DNA of 38,907 nt from Calothrix sp. HK-06 (GCF_001904745.1 NZ_MRCD01000085.1:1-38907), one strand, 5' to 3'. Shown: positions 1-8,823, numbered from the stretch's first letter. Program-made: numbers and translations. The notes: generated by a model from the sequence alone, not told the origin.

Positions 1-718
1 CTTTAACTCGTTTTTGCGGCGCCGGATGAGTTGATAGGAATTCTATATCTACATTTTTTTGTTTACTTAATCTATTAAAAAAGTCAGTTGCTCCAGCTAC
101 ATGACCGTAGGTTTTGTGTAATAAATTTAATCCGATTTCGTCTGCTTGTGATTCTTGCGATTGTGAATACTTAGCATCGCTAAAGGTTGTAATACCAGAA
201 GCAACTGATACTAGTAAGTCATTATTTCCTGTTATGGAAGCTAATGCAATTGGTAATATTAGTTGTCTTAATATACTGCGTAGATGGTCACGGTTGCTGA
301 AATGTCCTAATTCATGACCTAAAATCATCATTAACTCGTTTTCGGACTCTGCTTGTTTGAGTAAACCATCAAAAATCACAATACGGTCGCCAGGTAGGGC
401 TAAAGCATTTACTGTTTTATTCGGCACATATATAATTTGATAATCACGTTTACGTTCTTCTGATGGTAAATTTGATTCTAATTTATTTAAAAGCTGGTTT
501 AAAGTATCCTGCGTTTGCGATGGTTGGGATAGTTTTTCATATGCAGGAACTATTAAGGCGCCTAATCGGTTTTCAATATCTGGAGAAATCACCCACACAA
601 GATTATCGACTAGTAACCCTACTAGCCAAATTACACCTAAAATAATAGATAAAAATATTCCTAAGATTATAAATAATTGACGGTTACTAGTTGGTGGGTT
701 GCGATTTGTTGGCGCCAT
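1..718 (-). CDS. M48-family zinc metallopeptidase, N-terminal part (runs off the left edge)
   Basis: The frame is open from an ATG at 718 leftwards to the window edge, giving 239 codons. A short polar N-terminus is followed by one membrane segment at about residues 13-36 (QLFIILGIFLSIILGVIWL). The zinc site is visible: H135-E-L-G-H139 within ILGHELGHFS, and a third ligand region E189-S-Q-A-D193. Near the edge the sequence reads STHPAPQKRV, typical of the family's end. Together these are the M48 (HtpX/Oma1/BepA-like) signature. The membrane anchor suggests proteolytic quality control at the inner membrane or periplasm, but the substrate is unknown. No strong ribosome-binding site precedes the ATG. 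The gene is only a fragment here because the window ends. Confidence 0.9.
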   Translation of the reverse strand, partial: MAPTNRNPPTSNRQLFIILGIFLSIILGVIWLVGLLVDNLVWVISPDIENRLGALIVPAYEKLSQPSQTQDTLNQLLNKLESNLPSEERKRDYQIIYVPNKTVNALALPGDRIVIFDGLLKQAESENELMMILGHELGHFSNRDHLRSILRQLILPIALASITGNNDLLVSVASGITTFSDAKYSQSQESQADEIGLNLLHKTYGHVAGATDFFNRLSKQKNVDIEFLSTHPAPQKRVK

Positions 719-781
719 TTATTTTTAAGGTAGTGTTAAAAATGAATCGTAGGTGCGGCTTTTGCCCCACTTACTAAATCA

Positions 782-827
782 GCAAAGGATGTAACGTCAC
801 AAATCAACCATCCGTTACATCCTTTGC
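782..827. repeat. Perfect inverted repeat just after the AIM24 operon
   Basis: Arms of 15 bases (GCAAAGGATGTAACG at 782-796 and its exact complement at 813-827) enclose a 16-base loop. It lies 5 bases beyond the stop of the last AIM24 gene. No T-run follows on the transcribed side, so a classical intrinsic terminator is not obvious. The arms contain the GGATGTAACGGATG core of a repeat family found at several other gene ends in this window. Confidence 0.75.
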
Positions 828-831
828 CAGT

Positions 832-1551
832 TTATCCGTCACTACTACTTGAACTAGAACTGCTTTCAACAGGACGAAATACATTCAAGAAATTTATTAA
901 ATTATAAAGTTGACGGGACTGTACCCAAAGTTTACCTGTACCCGTAAACCTACAAACTAAACCTTCTCCACCCAAAATACCTGTTTTCAATCCTCTAAAC
1001 GATAAACCCCCAATCATTTCGACCTTATAATTAAGCGTATCTTCAAATGCTACAATATAGCCCGTGTCAACTACATATTCACCTGTCACGGGAATTTCTA
1101 CAATTCCACCGTAAGAACTAAACCAAATATCTCCTTCACCAATAGCTCTTAATAAAAATAAAGATTCACCACTGAAGAAGCCCTTAAAACCTTGAAATTT
1201 AGTGTCAATTTCTACGGTTACACTCGATGCGAGGAATCCTGATGATTGTACCATTAAACCTTTAATACCATCTAGGTAATAGTGCTGTACATCTCCAGGT
1301 ACACTAGGAGATATATATAATTCACCAGGTTTATCTTTGGCTGTAAAGTCACTTAAAAATAGTGATTCACCCGCAAACATTCGAGCTACACTTTTCATTA
1401 AGCCCCCTCTCGTTTTGGCTTTCATTTCTATCCAGGGGTCCATTGCTGCCATTGCACCTGATTCTACTACTATGGTTTGGTGTGCTTGTAATTTTACTTT
1501 TAACGAAGCGTAAGCAGGTGAGTGTTCAATATTGTAGGCTATTTTATTCAT
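832..1551 (-). CDS. AIM24-family (TIGR00266-type) protein, third of three tandem paralogues
   Basis: A 239-residue protein of the AIM24/DUF124 family, built from repeated beta-rich motifs: VVESGAMAAMD near the start, FAGESLFLSDF, FSGESLFLLRA, GEYVVDTGYIVAFE and ILGGEGLVCRFTGTG. The bacterial family has no firmly established biochemical role; the name comes from a yeast mitochondrial protein. No signal peptide or membrane segment is visible, so it is probably cytoplasmic. It lies 26 bases after the second paralogue and should be co-transcribed with it. The C-terminus is an odd serine run (SSSSSSSSDG), and its last codons and stop merge into a dispersed repeat. It could simply be a divergent duplicate with a relaxed tail. 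Confidence 0.85.
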   Translation of the reverse strand: MNKIAYNIEHSPAYASLKVKLQAHQTIVVESGAMAAMDPWIEMKAKTRGGLMKSVARMFAGESLFLSDFTAKDKPGELYISPSVPGDVQHYYLDGIKGLMVQSSGFLASSVTVEIDTKFQGFKGFFSGESLFLLRAIGEGDIWFSSYGGIVEIPVTGEYVVDTGYIVAFEDTLNYKVEMIGGLSFRGLKTGILGGEGLVCRFTGTGKLWVQSRQLYNLINFLNVFRPVESSSSSSSSDG

Positions 1552-1577
1552 GTTAATATCTAATGTTAGTATTGAAA

Positions 1578-2264
1578 TTATGAGGTTTTGATAGCTGGTA
1601 GTTGTGAACCTACTAACTGACCAAAGGCGCCTGGGCTATGAGTTTGACAGAATACTTTACCTTTGCCTTTAAATCGACAAATTAATCCTTCTCCACCAAA
1701 AAAGGCGCCAAGCCAAGATGTGTTTGCTTTACCAATGCTAAACGTCAAACTTTTCTCGAAGGCAACAATGTTACCTGTGTCAACCACATATTCACCATCT
1801 ACATCTATTTCATAAACGGCGCCGAACGAAGTCAGAGCAACTTCACCATAGCCACTTATTGTTAACCAAAAAATAGACTCTCCAGAAAACAAAGACTTAA
1901 AACCTTGAAATCCTAAATCAATATCTACACCCGAAGCACTAGCAAGATATGAACTAGCTTGCACAACTAACTCATTATTATTGACTTTGTAAAGTAAAAT
2001 GTCTCCCATTAATTTTGGCGCCAGAAAAACTTCTCCCCCATTTACCAGAGAACGATAAACGCTCAAAAATAAAGATTCACCACCGAGCATTCGCTTCAGT
2101 CCACCGAGGATACCTCCTCCTTTTCCTTGTCTCAAAGTGGTGCTGGTGTTAATATTGCCGCTCATGGCAATCATACATCCAGCTTCAGCTACTAATTCTT
2201 CACCAGCTTGCAATGTTACACGCGCAATTGTACTATCTGGCTGCTGTAATAATTTTATATCCAT
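1578..2264 (-). CDS. AIM24-family (TIGR00266-type) protein, second of three tandem paralogues
   Basis: A 228-residue protein with the same motif order as its neighbours: LVAEAGCMIAMSG, MLGGESLFLSVYR, FQGFKSLFSGESIFWL, GEYVVDTGNIVAFEK and FFGGEGLICRFKGKG. The G-E-S-(L/I)-F and G-G-E-G-L blocks are the clearest family marks. It starts at an ATG 25 bases after the first paralogue, with only a weak ribosome-binding site, which fits translation inside a polycistronic message. No export signal is seen. The function is unknown. The three copies may form a hetero-oligomer, but that is a guess from their co-occurrence. Confidence 0.85.
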   Translation of the reverse strand: MDIKLLQQPDSTIARVTLQAGEELVAEAGCMIAMSGNINTSTTLRQGKGGGILGGLKRMLGGESLFLSVYRSLVNGGEVFLAPKLMGDILLYKVNNNELVVQASSYLASASGVDIDLGFQGFKSLFSGESIFWLTISGYGEVALTSFGAVYEIDVDGEYVVDTGNIVAFEKSLTFSIGKANTSWLGAFFGGEGLICRFKGKGKVFCQTHSPGAFGQLVGSQLPAIKTS

Positions 2265-2289
2265 TGTTTAATTTCTGTTTAATTTACTT

Positions 2290-2952
2290 TTAGCGAACTT
2301 TAGGACTTAGAAACCGAACTAAACCATCGATACTGCGAGACTGCAAATAAATATCTCCCTGACCAGAAAGTTTACTAACGACACCTTCTCCAGAAGTCAC
2401 AGAACTAATTAAACCACCAGCAAGTTTAAGATTTAACTTCATACTAGCTGGATATGCAACCAAATGACCGCTATCAACAATAAATTCACCGTCTACGTGC
2501 TTCTTAGTAATGCCACCATAGGCGCCAAAAAATACCTGTCCACTACCGCTTAATTTGAGTTTAAATAACCCTTCACCAGCAAAGAAACTCGAAAAACCTG
2601 CCCAAGCTACACCCATTTTGACACCAGGAGTATGAGCTATATAGGCGCCGGGTTGTAAACAAATTTCGCCGTTATTCAAATCAAATTTTTCAATATCACC
2701 AACGCAAGACTGGTTTAACACTACCATCAAGGGTTGAGAAGCTTTATTAGAAAACTCGTTGACAAATAAAGATTCACCACCGAAAAATTTTTTTAACAAC
2801 CCAGAAATTAAACCACCTGAGAACTGAGTTTGCATGGATACCTGACCATCCATACTAGTCATGGCGCCTGCTTCTGCAATAATACTGTCACCGGGGTTAA
2901 GGGTGACAAAAATAGACGCAAATGCAGGTTTATAGCGGATTTCGTATTTCAA
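2290..2952 (-). CDS. AIM24-family (TIGR00266-type) protein, first of three tandem paralogues
   Basis: A 220-residue protein and the promoter-proximal member of the AIM24 triplet. The motifs IIAEAGAMTSMDG, FFGGESLFVNEF, FFAGEGLFKLK, GEFIVDSGHLVAYP and VTSGEGVVSKLSGQG show the family. The start is a TTG at 2952, preceded at good spacing by GAGGTGA, which supports that unusual start. The 168 bases upstream, before the Uma2 remnant, should hold the promoter of the whole triplet; no clear consensus promoter was picked out. No signal peptide or membrane segment is present. The biochemical role of the family is unknown. Confidence 0.85.
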   Translation of the reverse strand: MKYEIRYKPAFASIFVTLNPGDSIIAEAGAMTSMDGQVSMQTQFSGGLISGLLKKFFGGESLFVNEFSNKASQPLMVVLNQSCVGDIEKFDLNNGEICLQPGAYIAHTPGVKMGVAWAGFSSFFAGEGLFKLKLSGSGQVFFGAYGGITKKHVDGEFIVDSGHLVAYPASMKLNLKLAGGLISSVTSGEGVVSKLSGQGDIYLQSRSIDGLVRFLSPKVR

Positions 2953-3106
2953 TTGCTCTCACCTCTAATTACAGCCACTAAATTAATAGATACAATATTT
3001 CAACCGTGATATCACGTAAAAATTTATCTATTTGATGATGTATTTATATATTTCATCAATCCACGTCAGGTATAACTCATAGCCTAGGGTATCCGCAACA
3101 TATAGT

Positions 3107-3122
3107 AGAAACTGGGTTTTTT
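3107..3122. repeat. AGAAACCGGGTTTCT-family dispersed repeat, copy 1
   Basis: The sequence AGAAACTGGGTTTTTT abuts the TAA of the Uma2 remnant. Similar copies lie at 11745-11760 and 12596-12609, both just after stop codons, and at 38860-38874. The perfect form of this word is palindromic. Confidence 0.6.
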
Positions 3123-3448
3123 ATAATTCATCAGTATTTACTTCTAGCTGGCGTAACTTTTCTGCTAGTCTTTGCGCGCGTTGTTCTACATCGGTAGCTA
3201 ATTCTTCGGGTGTTTTGTATCTAACACCATCTGAATTGTACCAATATAACCACTTGATAAACTTCTAACCGTGCTTTGCGTTTCCGTAAAGGATTGTAAA
3301 CAACATAGAACAACATAGTATAAAATTCCTAATTGTTCGTAAATTTCTTTTTTCTTAGTATATTCACGTCATCGTCAACTGGTGTATCGTCAGAATCAGG
3401 CAAATGTTCTGCTGAGGGTAAGCAGTGCAATGGGTTATACTCTAACAT
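3121..3448 (-). pseudogene. Decayed Uma2-family gene with internal deletions and frameshifts
   Basis: Three pieces of one Uma2 (PD-(D/E)XK nuclease-like) protein appear in order on the minus strand. An N-terminal piece starts at the ATG at 3448 and reads MLEYNPLHCLPSAEHLPD then SDDTPVDDDV. A middle piece reads KKEIYEQLGILYYVV and, in another frame, YVVYNPLRKRKARLEVYQ. A C-terminal piece ends at the TAA at 3121 with EQRAQRLAEKLRQLEVN. The catalytic core between the first two pieces is missing, and a tandem duplication of about ten bases (TATGTTGTTC) breaks the frame in the middle. The remnant lies 34 bases after cobI on the same strand. I recognise the family from its usual start and its charged C-terminal tail. 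Confidence 0.75.
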
Positions 3449-3482
3449 GGCGCCAGTTGAGGATACTATAGATTTATGATAT

Positions 3483-4196
3483 CTAAGGTTGCCATTTACT
3501 CGGTATTAATATCAGTGAGAAGTAAGGAACTGTATCTGGGTCAACTTTTTCTAAAGGTATAATTACTTGATTGCTAGTTGTGGCACGTTCGATGTATTTC
3601 GCACGTTCTGCTAATCCTAAGTCTTTTAATACCCCATATACTTTTCTAAAATGTTTGCCCAGTTTGATAATTACCGCTGCATCTGCAACTGCTAATTTTT
3701 CTGTTAATACTTCTGCGCTTAATATCGAAGATAGCACCATGAATACATCATTACGGTAGGTAAGCGGCGCCCCTAAAGCTGATGCACTTGCCATAATAGA
3801 AGAAACTCCCGGTACTACTTCTACATGAAACTGTGGTGATAAACGTGTGTAAAGATACATAAAACTCCCGTAAAAAAACGGGTCGCCTTCGCATAACACC
3901 ACAACATCCTGACCTGCATTTAAATACTCGGCTAATTTTTCTGCGGCACTGTCATAAAAAGGTTGAGCAGATTCCTCAAGTTTAAAAGGAAAAAGCATTG
4001 GGACTTCGATTTGATTTCCTGTTAAATATGGAGCAATAATTGAACGTGCAAGCGGTTTCTGTTTATCGGATATTGGATAAGCAACTACAGGTGAAGCTTG
4101 TAATATCCGTAAAGCTTTAATTGTTAATAGTTCTGGGTCTCCTGGCCCGATACCGATACCATACAGGCGCCCAGTTGTTTGAGATACTAAAAACAT
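3483..4196 (-). CDS. cobI: Precorrin-2 C20-methyltransferase
   Basis: A 237-residue SAM-dependent methyltransferase of the tetrapyrrole methylase fold, which methylates C20 of precorrin-2 in corrin-ring synthesis. Family marks are YGIGIGPGDPELLT near the start (SAM-binding glycine loop), VVLCEGDPFFYGS in the middle, and VEVVPGVSSIMASASALG. An upstream ATG at 4226 is in frame, but the ATG at 4196 is preferred: AGGAGGAAAT stands about eight bases before it, and it leaves one base after the cobH stop. It is the last intact gene of the cobG-cobH-cobI operon. The alternative call, CbiL, is the same family in the other pathway naming; the sequence alone does not separate the two. Confidence 0.93.
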   Translation of the reverse strand: MFLVSQTTGRLYGIGIGPGDPELLTIKALRILQASPVVAYPISDKQKPLARSIIAPYLTGNQIEVPMLFPFKLEESAQPFYDSAAEKLAEYLNAGQDVVVLCEGDPFFYGSFMYLYTRLSPQFHVEVVPGVSSIMASASALGAPLTYRNDVFMVLSSILSAEVLTEKLAVADAAVIIKLGKHFRKVYGVLKDLGLAERAKYIERATTSNQVIIPLEKVDPDTVPYFSLILIPSKWQP

Positions 4197-4197
4197 G

Positions 4198-4827
4198 TTA
4201 TATTTCCTCCTCTTTTGCCAGAGCATTTACTGCCGCTGCTGCCATTGCACTGCCACCTCGGCGCCCATTTAAAGTAATAAAAGGCACTCCTCTACTGTTT
4301 TCTGCTAACGCTGCTTTCGATTCTGCGGCGCCGACGAATCCCACCGGAAAGCCTAGAATTACCGCTGGTTTACTTGCACCTGCATCAAGCAATTCGAGTA
4401 AGTGAAATAACGCAGTAGGTGCATTGCCAATTGCTACCACTGCCCCCTCCAGGTAAGGTTCCCATAACTCTAAAGCAACAGCAGAACGAGTATTCAGCAT
4501 TTTTTGCGCTAATGTAGGCACTTCAGGATTATTTAAAGTGCAAATTATTTGATTGTTAGCAGGCAATCGTTTTTTAGTAATTCCTTCTGCGACCATTTGA
4601 GCATCGCATAATATTGGTTTACCATTTTTAAGTGCATTGCGTCCTGCTGCGACTGCATCGAATGAGGCACTTAAATCATTTACAATATCTGTCATTCCAC
4701 AAGTATGAATAAGACGCACAACTACGGTCGCTAAGTCAGTAGGTAATTTTTCTAAGTTAGCTTCCGAACGAATAATACTAAAAGAACGACGGTAAATTTC
4801 ATTGCCATCGCGAATATAATCCATCAT
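4198..4827 (-). CDS. cobH: Precorrin-8X methylmutase
   Basis: A 209-residue protein of the CobH/CbiC family, which moves the C11 methyl group to C12 to give hydrogenobyrinic or cobyrinic acid. The catalytic histidine lies in RLIHTCGM near residue 43. Other family blocks are CDAQMVAEGI, GNAPTALFHLLEL and GFPVGFVGAAESKAAL. Its ATG overlaps the cobG stop as ATGA, with GGAGGAATTAG just before, so translation is coupled. The second codon is also ATG, and either could start the protein. It sits between cobG and cobI under the upstream cobalamin riboswitch. Confidence 0.95.
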   Translation of the reverse strand: MMDYIRDGNEIYRRSFSIIRSEANLEKLPTDLATVVVRLIHTCGMTDIVNDLSASFDAVAAGRNALKNGKPILCDAQMVAEGITKKRLPANNQIICTLNNPEVPTLAQKMLNTRSAVALELWEPYLEGAVVAIGNAPTALFHLLELLDAGASKPAVILGFPVGFVGAAESKAALAENSRGVPFITLNGRRGGSAMAAAAVNALAKEEEI

Positions 4828-6284
4828 CTAATTCCTCCTGCATTTAACCAGTGCTGTATTTCACCTACTGTATATTGGTCTACCCATTCTCCAAAGGAAT
4901 CATGATTATGTTTACGCAAGAGTTTATATACTTGCAGTAACCGTAATATTACTTTTGGTAATTGAGTTTGATTAATAAAACTATATATTTCTCTGCCGAA
5001 ATTTTGCTCGCTTCCAACAAAAACTTGATAACCTTCTGTCATGATATTATTTTCGATTTTTTGGGAGCCTAATAAAGTAATATCACTTTTACCATGATAA
5101 GCGCAGGATTTAGAACAGCCAGTAAAGTGAATTTTTACAGGTATATCAAGGGTAATGTGTTGCTGTAAATATTCTGCTAAAGCGAGAGCGTCACTTTTTG
5201 TATCGGTCGCAGAAGATGCACAACCCTTATTTCCTGTACAAGCAACTAGACCACTATATATATGATTTGCTGACCAATGCAATCCTAAATTTTCGATATG
5301 TTCTTGAACTTGAGGTATAAATTCGTTTTTAATATCGGGAATAATTATATTTTGCCAAGGTGTTAATCGTAATGAACAGCTACCATAAGTATCTACTAAA
5401 GAAGCTAAGTTATATAATTGGTTTGTGTTTAGCTTGCCCAGCGGTAGAACTATTCCAATGTAAGAATAACCTTTTTGTCGCTGAGGATGGGCGCCTAAAT
5501 GGTAATTAGTATTTGTATTTAAGGTGTATGTGTTATTTGAGACATTAAGTGAAAAAGGTAAATACTTTTGTGCTTGTTCTAAAGTCTTGGAAAGACCTTT
5601 TTCTTGAAATAGCTTTTTTAAACGAGGTTTGCGTTTTTCGGTAATATCTACTTCGTTGAGGTAGAGTTGTGCTAAAGCGGCAACTACGAATATACACTTT
5701 TCAGGCTCTAATAAGATATTGGTTGCTTCCCCTCCTATTAAAAGGTGAAAATATATAGATGTATTTTCTTTAACAGCAGCAAATGTAATCTCATTTGGTT
5801 GTTGACATACCGACACCTTCCCACCACCATCAAACGCAACACTAAACTTAGCTGACAACCCTCCTAATTCTTTGTGCGAACATATATACTCATCTAACTC
5901 ACGAACTAAATAAAGAGTATCAATCAGTTCATCGTTATCAATACCTGCTGTCGGACTTGCCATAATATTCCGAATATGGTCAACTTCAGCAATTCCAGCT
6001 AAACCCACAGAACGTAAAGTAATTAAAGCTGTTTCTGTACCTCTTATTCCTCGAACTTGTAAATTTGCGCGGTTTGTTACGTAAATATTTTTATCGCTAC
6101 CACCAAAATTAGTAGCATAATCAGCAACAATCCGTACTTGCTGACTAGTTAAAATACCAGAAGGAGTGCGGATGCGAGAAATAACTCCATCAATAGCTGG
6201 TGTAGCGTAAAATAATCCCGGACAAGTTAGAGGATTATCTAATAAAGGTAGGGGGTGATCAACCTGGTTAACAGACTTAAACAC
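4824..6284 (-). CDS. cobG: Precorrin-3B synthase-like siroheme/4Fe-4S protein
   Basis: A 486-residue protein of the sulfite/nitrite reductase-like family. CobG hydroxylates and contracts precorrin-3A to precorrin-3B. Duplicated half-domains are recognisable. The cofactor cysteines are present as C-x5-C (ACTGNKGCASS, C349 and C355) and C-x3-C (FTGCSKSCAYHG, C390 and C394), the pattern that binds the 4Fe-4S cluster bridged to siroheme. A GTG at 6332 would add 16 residues, but it lies within or next to the riboswitch P1 region. The GTG at 6284 has AAGGAG about eight bases upstream and gives a normal N-terminus (DNPLTCPGLFY close to the start). The gene heads the cob operon. Whether it works with oxygen here cannot be told from sequence. 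Confidence 0.88.
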   Translation of the reverse strand: MFKSVNQVDHPLPLLDNPLTCPGLFYATPAIDGVISRIRTPSGILTSQQVRIVADYATNFGGSDKNIYVTNRANLQVRGIRGTETALITLRSVGLAGIAEVDHIRNIMASPTAGIDNDELIDTLYLVRELDEYICSHKELGGLSAKFSVAFDGGGKVSVCQQPNEITFAAVKENTSIYFHLLIGGEATNILLEPEKCIFVVAALAQLYLNEVDITEKRKPRLKKLFQEKGLSKTLEQAQKYLPFSLNVSNNTYTLNTNTNYHLGAHPQRQKGYSYIGIVLPLGKLNTNQLYNLASLVDTYGSCSLRLTPWQNIIIPDIKNEFIPQVQEHIENLGLHWSANHIYSGLVACTGNKGCASSATDTKSDALALAEYLQQHITLDIPVKIHFTGCSKSCAYHGKSDITLLGSQKIENNIMTEGYQVFVGSEQNFGREIYSFINQTQLPKVILRLLQVYKLLRKHNHDSFGEWVDQYTVGEIQHWLNAGGIR

Positions 6285-6292
6285 GGTACTAT

Positions 6293-6317
6293 CTCCTTCC
6301 CTGTGCAACGCAGGGAG
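6293..6317 (-). promoter_or_regulatory. Hairpin next to the cobG ribosome-binding site
   Basis: In the transcript, TCCCTG pairs with CAGGGA around a seven-base loop (6298-6316). The neighbouring CTCC can alternatively pair with the GGAG of the cobG ribosome-binding site. This would be a reasonable translation-controlling expression platform for the riboswitch just upstream. The stem is seen directly; the switching role is inference. Confidence 0.5.
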
Positions 6318-6333
6318 TTGATTGTTTAACACT

Positions 6334-6483
6334 GCTCAAGTTGGCATTCTGACTCTTAAGTGATGAGTGCTGAGTGCTGAGTGCTGAGTTTATTTATACT
6401 CAGTACACAGGACTTTTAACTCAATACTTTTTTACAGCTGCGGCACAGTCCCGGAATTTCACCAGAGTTTCCCAACTTTGAGC
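6334..6483 (-). ncRNA. Cobalamin riboswitch upstream of cobG
   Basis: On the minus strand the conserved core GGTGAAATTCCGGGACTG followed by TGCCGCAGCTGTAA (6432-6463) matches the cobalamin riboswitch. The B12 box AGTCAGAATGCCA lies at 6342-6355. The ends close a P1 stem: GCTCAAAGTTGG at the 5' side pairs with CCAACTTGAGC at the 3' side, with one bulged A. A peripheral stem CTGAGT/ACTCAG contains three and a part tandem heptamers (TGAGTGC on the plus strand, 6364-6389). It should lower cob expression when cobalamin is plentiful. Confidence 0.93.
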
Positions 6484-6564
6484 ATATGAACTATATCACA
6501 TGCTTGGTTCCCAAAACTTTAATTCTTACTTATTCTTAAAAAATAATTGTAAATCAGTTTGCCT

Positions 6565-8472
6565 ATGTCATCTTTGCTGCGCTTATTTATCCTTTCTACA
6601 ACCATCGCTATTTTCCCAACCTCTAGTGCCTTCGTATTCAACGACACTCAAAACTACTGGGCTAATGATTGTATTCAACAACTCAATGAACGTAAACTTA
6701 TTACAGGATACTCTGATAATTCTTTTCGTCCAAATGTAACGGTAACACGTGCAGAAGCAGCTGTCTTGATGCTAAATGCTTTTCCTACGGCGCCAAATAA
6801 ACGTAGTTCTATAGCATTTCGAGATGTTCCGCAAACCCACTGGGCATATAAAGCGATATCTAGCGCATTCCAAAAAGGCTTTTTTTCTGGGTATCCAGGA
6901 GATATATTCCAACCTAACCAAGCAATACCCCGCGCGCAAATTATTGGTGTCATCGCTGGAGCAAAAAATTACAGTGCTGTAGCGAACCCCGCGCAAACAC
7001 TACGAACATACTTTCAAGATGCAGCAGAAATTCCCAACTATGCTCAAACTTCGGTTGCATCTGCCGCAATTAATAGTATTGTGGTTAACTATCCCAACGT
7101 CAAACAGCTAAGACCCAAAGTTGGCGCCACTCGAGGAGAAGTTGCAGCATTGATGTGTCGCGCGCTCAACATCTATACTATTCCCCCGCAATACATCGTT
7201 GGTGTCGAAGTACAACCGCAACAAGTATATCTATTACCAGGAAAACTCGATACTATACCCACCTTCAACAGTAACAGTCCAGAATTAGTAGAAACCGATG
7301 GAATTTTACTATCAACTTTTCCCGCAGAAGGTAAAAAAACACCTGCTGCACATTTAAATTACCCGCTTCAAGGCAGATTTGATATTTTTTCTCATCATAT
7401 TATTAGAGCAGCAACATCATCTCGAAGCCGTACAGTCTACCAAGGAATAATCGTGTATAATCCTGGTGATGAAGCAGTTACGTTAGAAGTATTAAATGGC
7501 GCCAGCTATCTGACTCAACAAGCTCCCTTTATCTCATTACCTGACGTTCAAGATAATCCCCAAAATACAGTTTATTCGGGACCAGGAAGCAGAACAATGG
7601 GTGAAGTATTGCGAGGAATTAGACAAAATATTTTCTCTGAAAAAATAATTATAGAACCCAGAAAAAGTCAAATATTAGCGAACCTACCAATTCCTGTACA
7701 AGCTCCTTCTTCCAACGGTCGCACAACAATGATGCGATTGAAAAGCGACGGTATAATTCACGTTGCCAATTTAGCAATGACTTCCAATCGTCCACCAACT
7801 TTAAACGAATTACAAAATTTACTCAACACAGGCAATTTAGCAGAAAAACGCGATGCCATTCCTACACCATTAGAACCACCCAGAGAACCAACCGTATTTA
7901 GTCGAGTAGCGGGTGTTTCCCAAGGTACAAAATGGGAAGCAGTAATTACAGATAACCCTAATACAGCAAAATTAACTATACCAGAAACAAGAAAAGCAAT
8001 TTCATACGCATTAGGAACAGTACATTTAGTCACCCTTGCCACCAAGCAGATACAGAGCGCTCCTATGTTAGCTCGCTATCCTGACACAGCATATTTTGCC
8101 CATAGTAATTACGGTGTAGAATACGATTTGACTTTGCCTTTACATAACCCAACAAACCAAACACAAACGGTGAGTGTATCAATTCAAACCCCACTTAAAG
8201 ATGAAGGTGGAAGCGATAGATTATTATTTTTAAACCCGCAAGTCGAGCAGGTGTTTTTTCGCGGTACAGTAAAGGTTAGTTATGAAGATGATTTAGGGAA
8301 AGTCCAAAGGTACTCACATTTAGTGCAAAGAAGAGGACAGCAAGGTGAAGCTTTAGTCACATTAAAATTGCCAGCAGGCGCCACCAAGAAAGTAGAAGTA
8401 GATTTCATTTACCCCCCAGATTCCACACCACCCCAAGTTTTAACGGTAAAAACTCAAACTAATTCTATATGA
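6565..8472 (+). CDS. Surface protein with SLH domains and a DUF3370 region
   Basis: A 635-residue exported protein. A signal peptide occupies residues 1-22 (LLRLFILSTTIAIFPTSSA). Three SLH-type segments follow at about 25-75, 85-140 and 148-200, marked by NYWANDCIQQL, GYSDNSFRPN, THWAYKAISSAF, GYPGDIFQPN and ATRGEVAALMCRAL. The rest, about 210-630, matches the cyanobacterial DUF3370 family (IIVYNPGDEAVTLEVLNGA, VYSGPGSRTMGEVLRG, YAHSNYGVEYDLTLPLHNP-like blocks). SLH domains usually attach a protein to cell-wall polymers. DUF3370 has no known activity. An in-frame TTG lies two codons earlier at 6559; the ATG is preferred. It is divergent from the cob riboswitch, about 80 bases away. Confidence 0.85.
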   Translation: MSSLLRLFILSTTIAIFPTSSAFVFNDTQNYWANDCIQQLNERKLITGYSDNSFRPNVTVTRAEAAVLMLNAFPTAPNKRSSIAFRDVPQTHWAYKAISSAFQKGFFSGYPGDIFQPNQAIPRAQIIGVIAGAKNYSAVANPAQTLRTYFQDAAEIPNYAQTSVASAAINSIVVNYPNVKQLRPKVGATRGEVAALMCRALNIYTIPPQYIVGVEVQPQQVYLLPGKLDTIPTFNSNSPELVETDGILLSTFPAEGKKTPAAHLNYPLQGRFDIFSHHIIRAATSSRSRTVYQGIIVYNPGDEAVTLEVLNGASYLTQQAPFISLPDVQDNPQNTVYSGPGSRTMGEVLRGIRQNIFSEKIIIEPRKSQILANLPIPVQAPSSNGRTTMMRLKSDGIIHVANLAMTSNRPPTLNELQNLLNTGNLAEKRDAIPTPLEPPREPTVFSRVAGVSQGTKWEAVITDNPNTAKLTIPETRKAISYALGTVHLVTLATKQIQSAPMLARYPDTAYFAHSNYGVEYDLTLPLHNPTNQTQTVSVSIQTPLKDEGGSDRLLFLNPQVEQVFFRGTVKVSYEDDLGKVQRYSHLVQRRGQQGEALVTLKLPAGATKKVEVDFIYPPDSTPPQVLTVKTQTNSI

Positions 8473-8732
8473 TAAATAATTTGGCATAGGCACCGATTCA
8501 TACTGTTGCATAGGCATTCGGCGCCTGTGCAGCCATGTAATTATGTTTACCACAGAGACTATTAGGACACAGAGAGAGGTGATATGAAAGCACTAGGTTT
8601 CATATTTTACTTATTTATAAAGCAGTAATCCTAAGTTGATTATTAAATTAAACGCTGAGTTACAATATAAGTCAAAGGTAAATCCTCTCCGCCTTTAACA
8701 GGCGCCTATTTTGAGCATGAAGTTGAACTTGT

Positions 8733-8822
8733 ATGGCTAGAGATAGATTTCATGGTGTAGTTAGAAAAGCTTTAGAAAAAGATGGCTGGAATATTACCGC
8801 TGACCTATTGAGGCGCCTCTAA
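8733..8822 (+). pseudogene. xisH: xisH stub (fdxN-element excision controlling factor family)
   Basis: A 29-codon frame reads MARDRFHGVVRKALEKDGW then NITADLLRRL and stops. The first 25 residues match the normal N-terminus of XisH, which in heterocyst formers helps control excision of the fdxN element and is also widespread as xisH/xisI pairs. The family is normally near 140 residues, so this is only the first fifth. No xisI is seen nearby. Homology ends at a GGCGCC just before the stop, and the GNAT gene begins on the other strand two bases later. The remainder was probably lost by deletion. Confidence 0.7.
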
Positions 8823-8823
8823 C

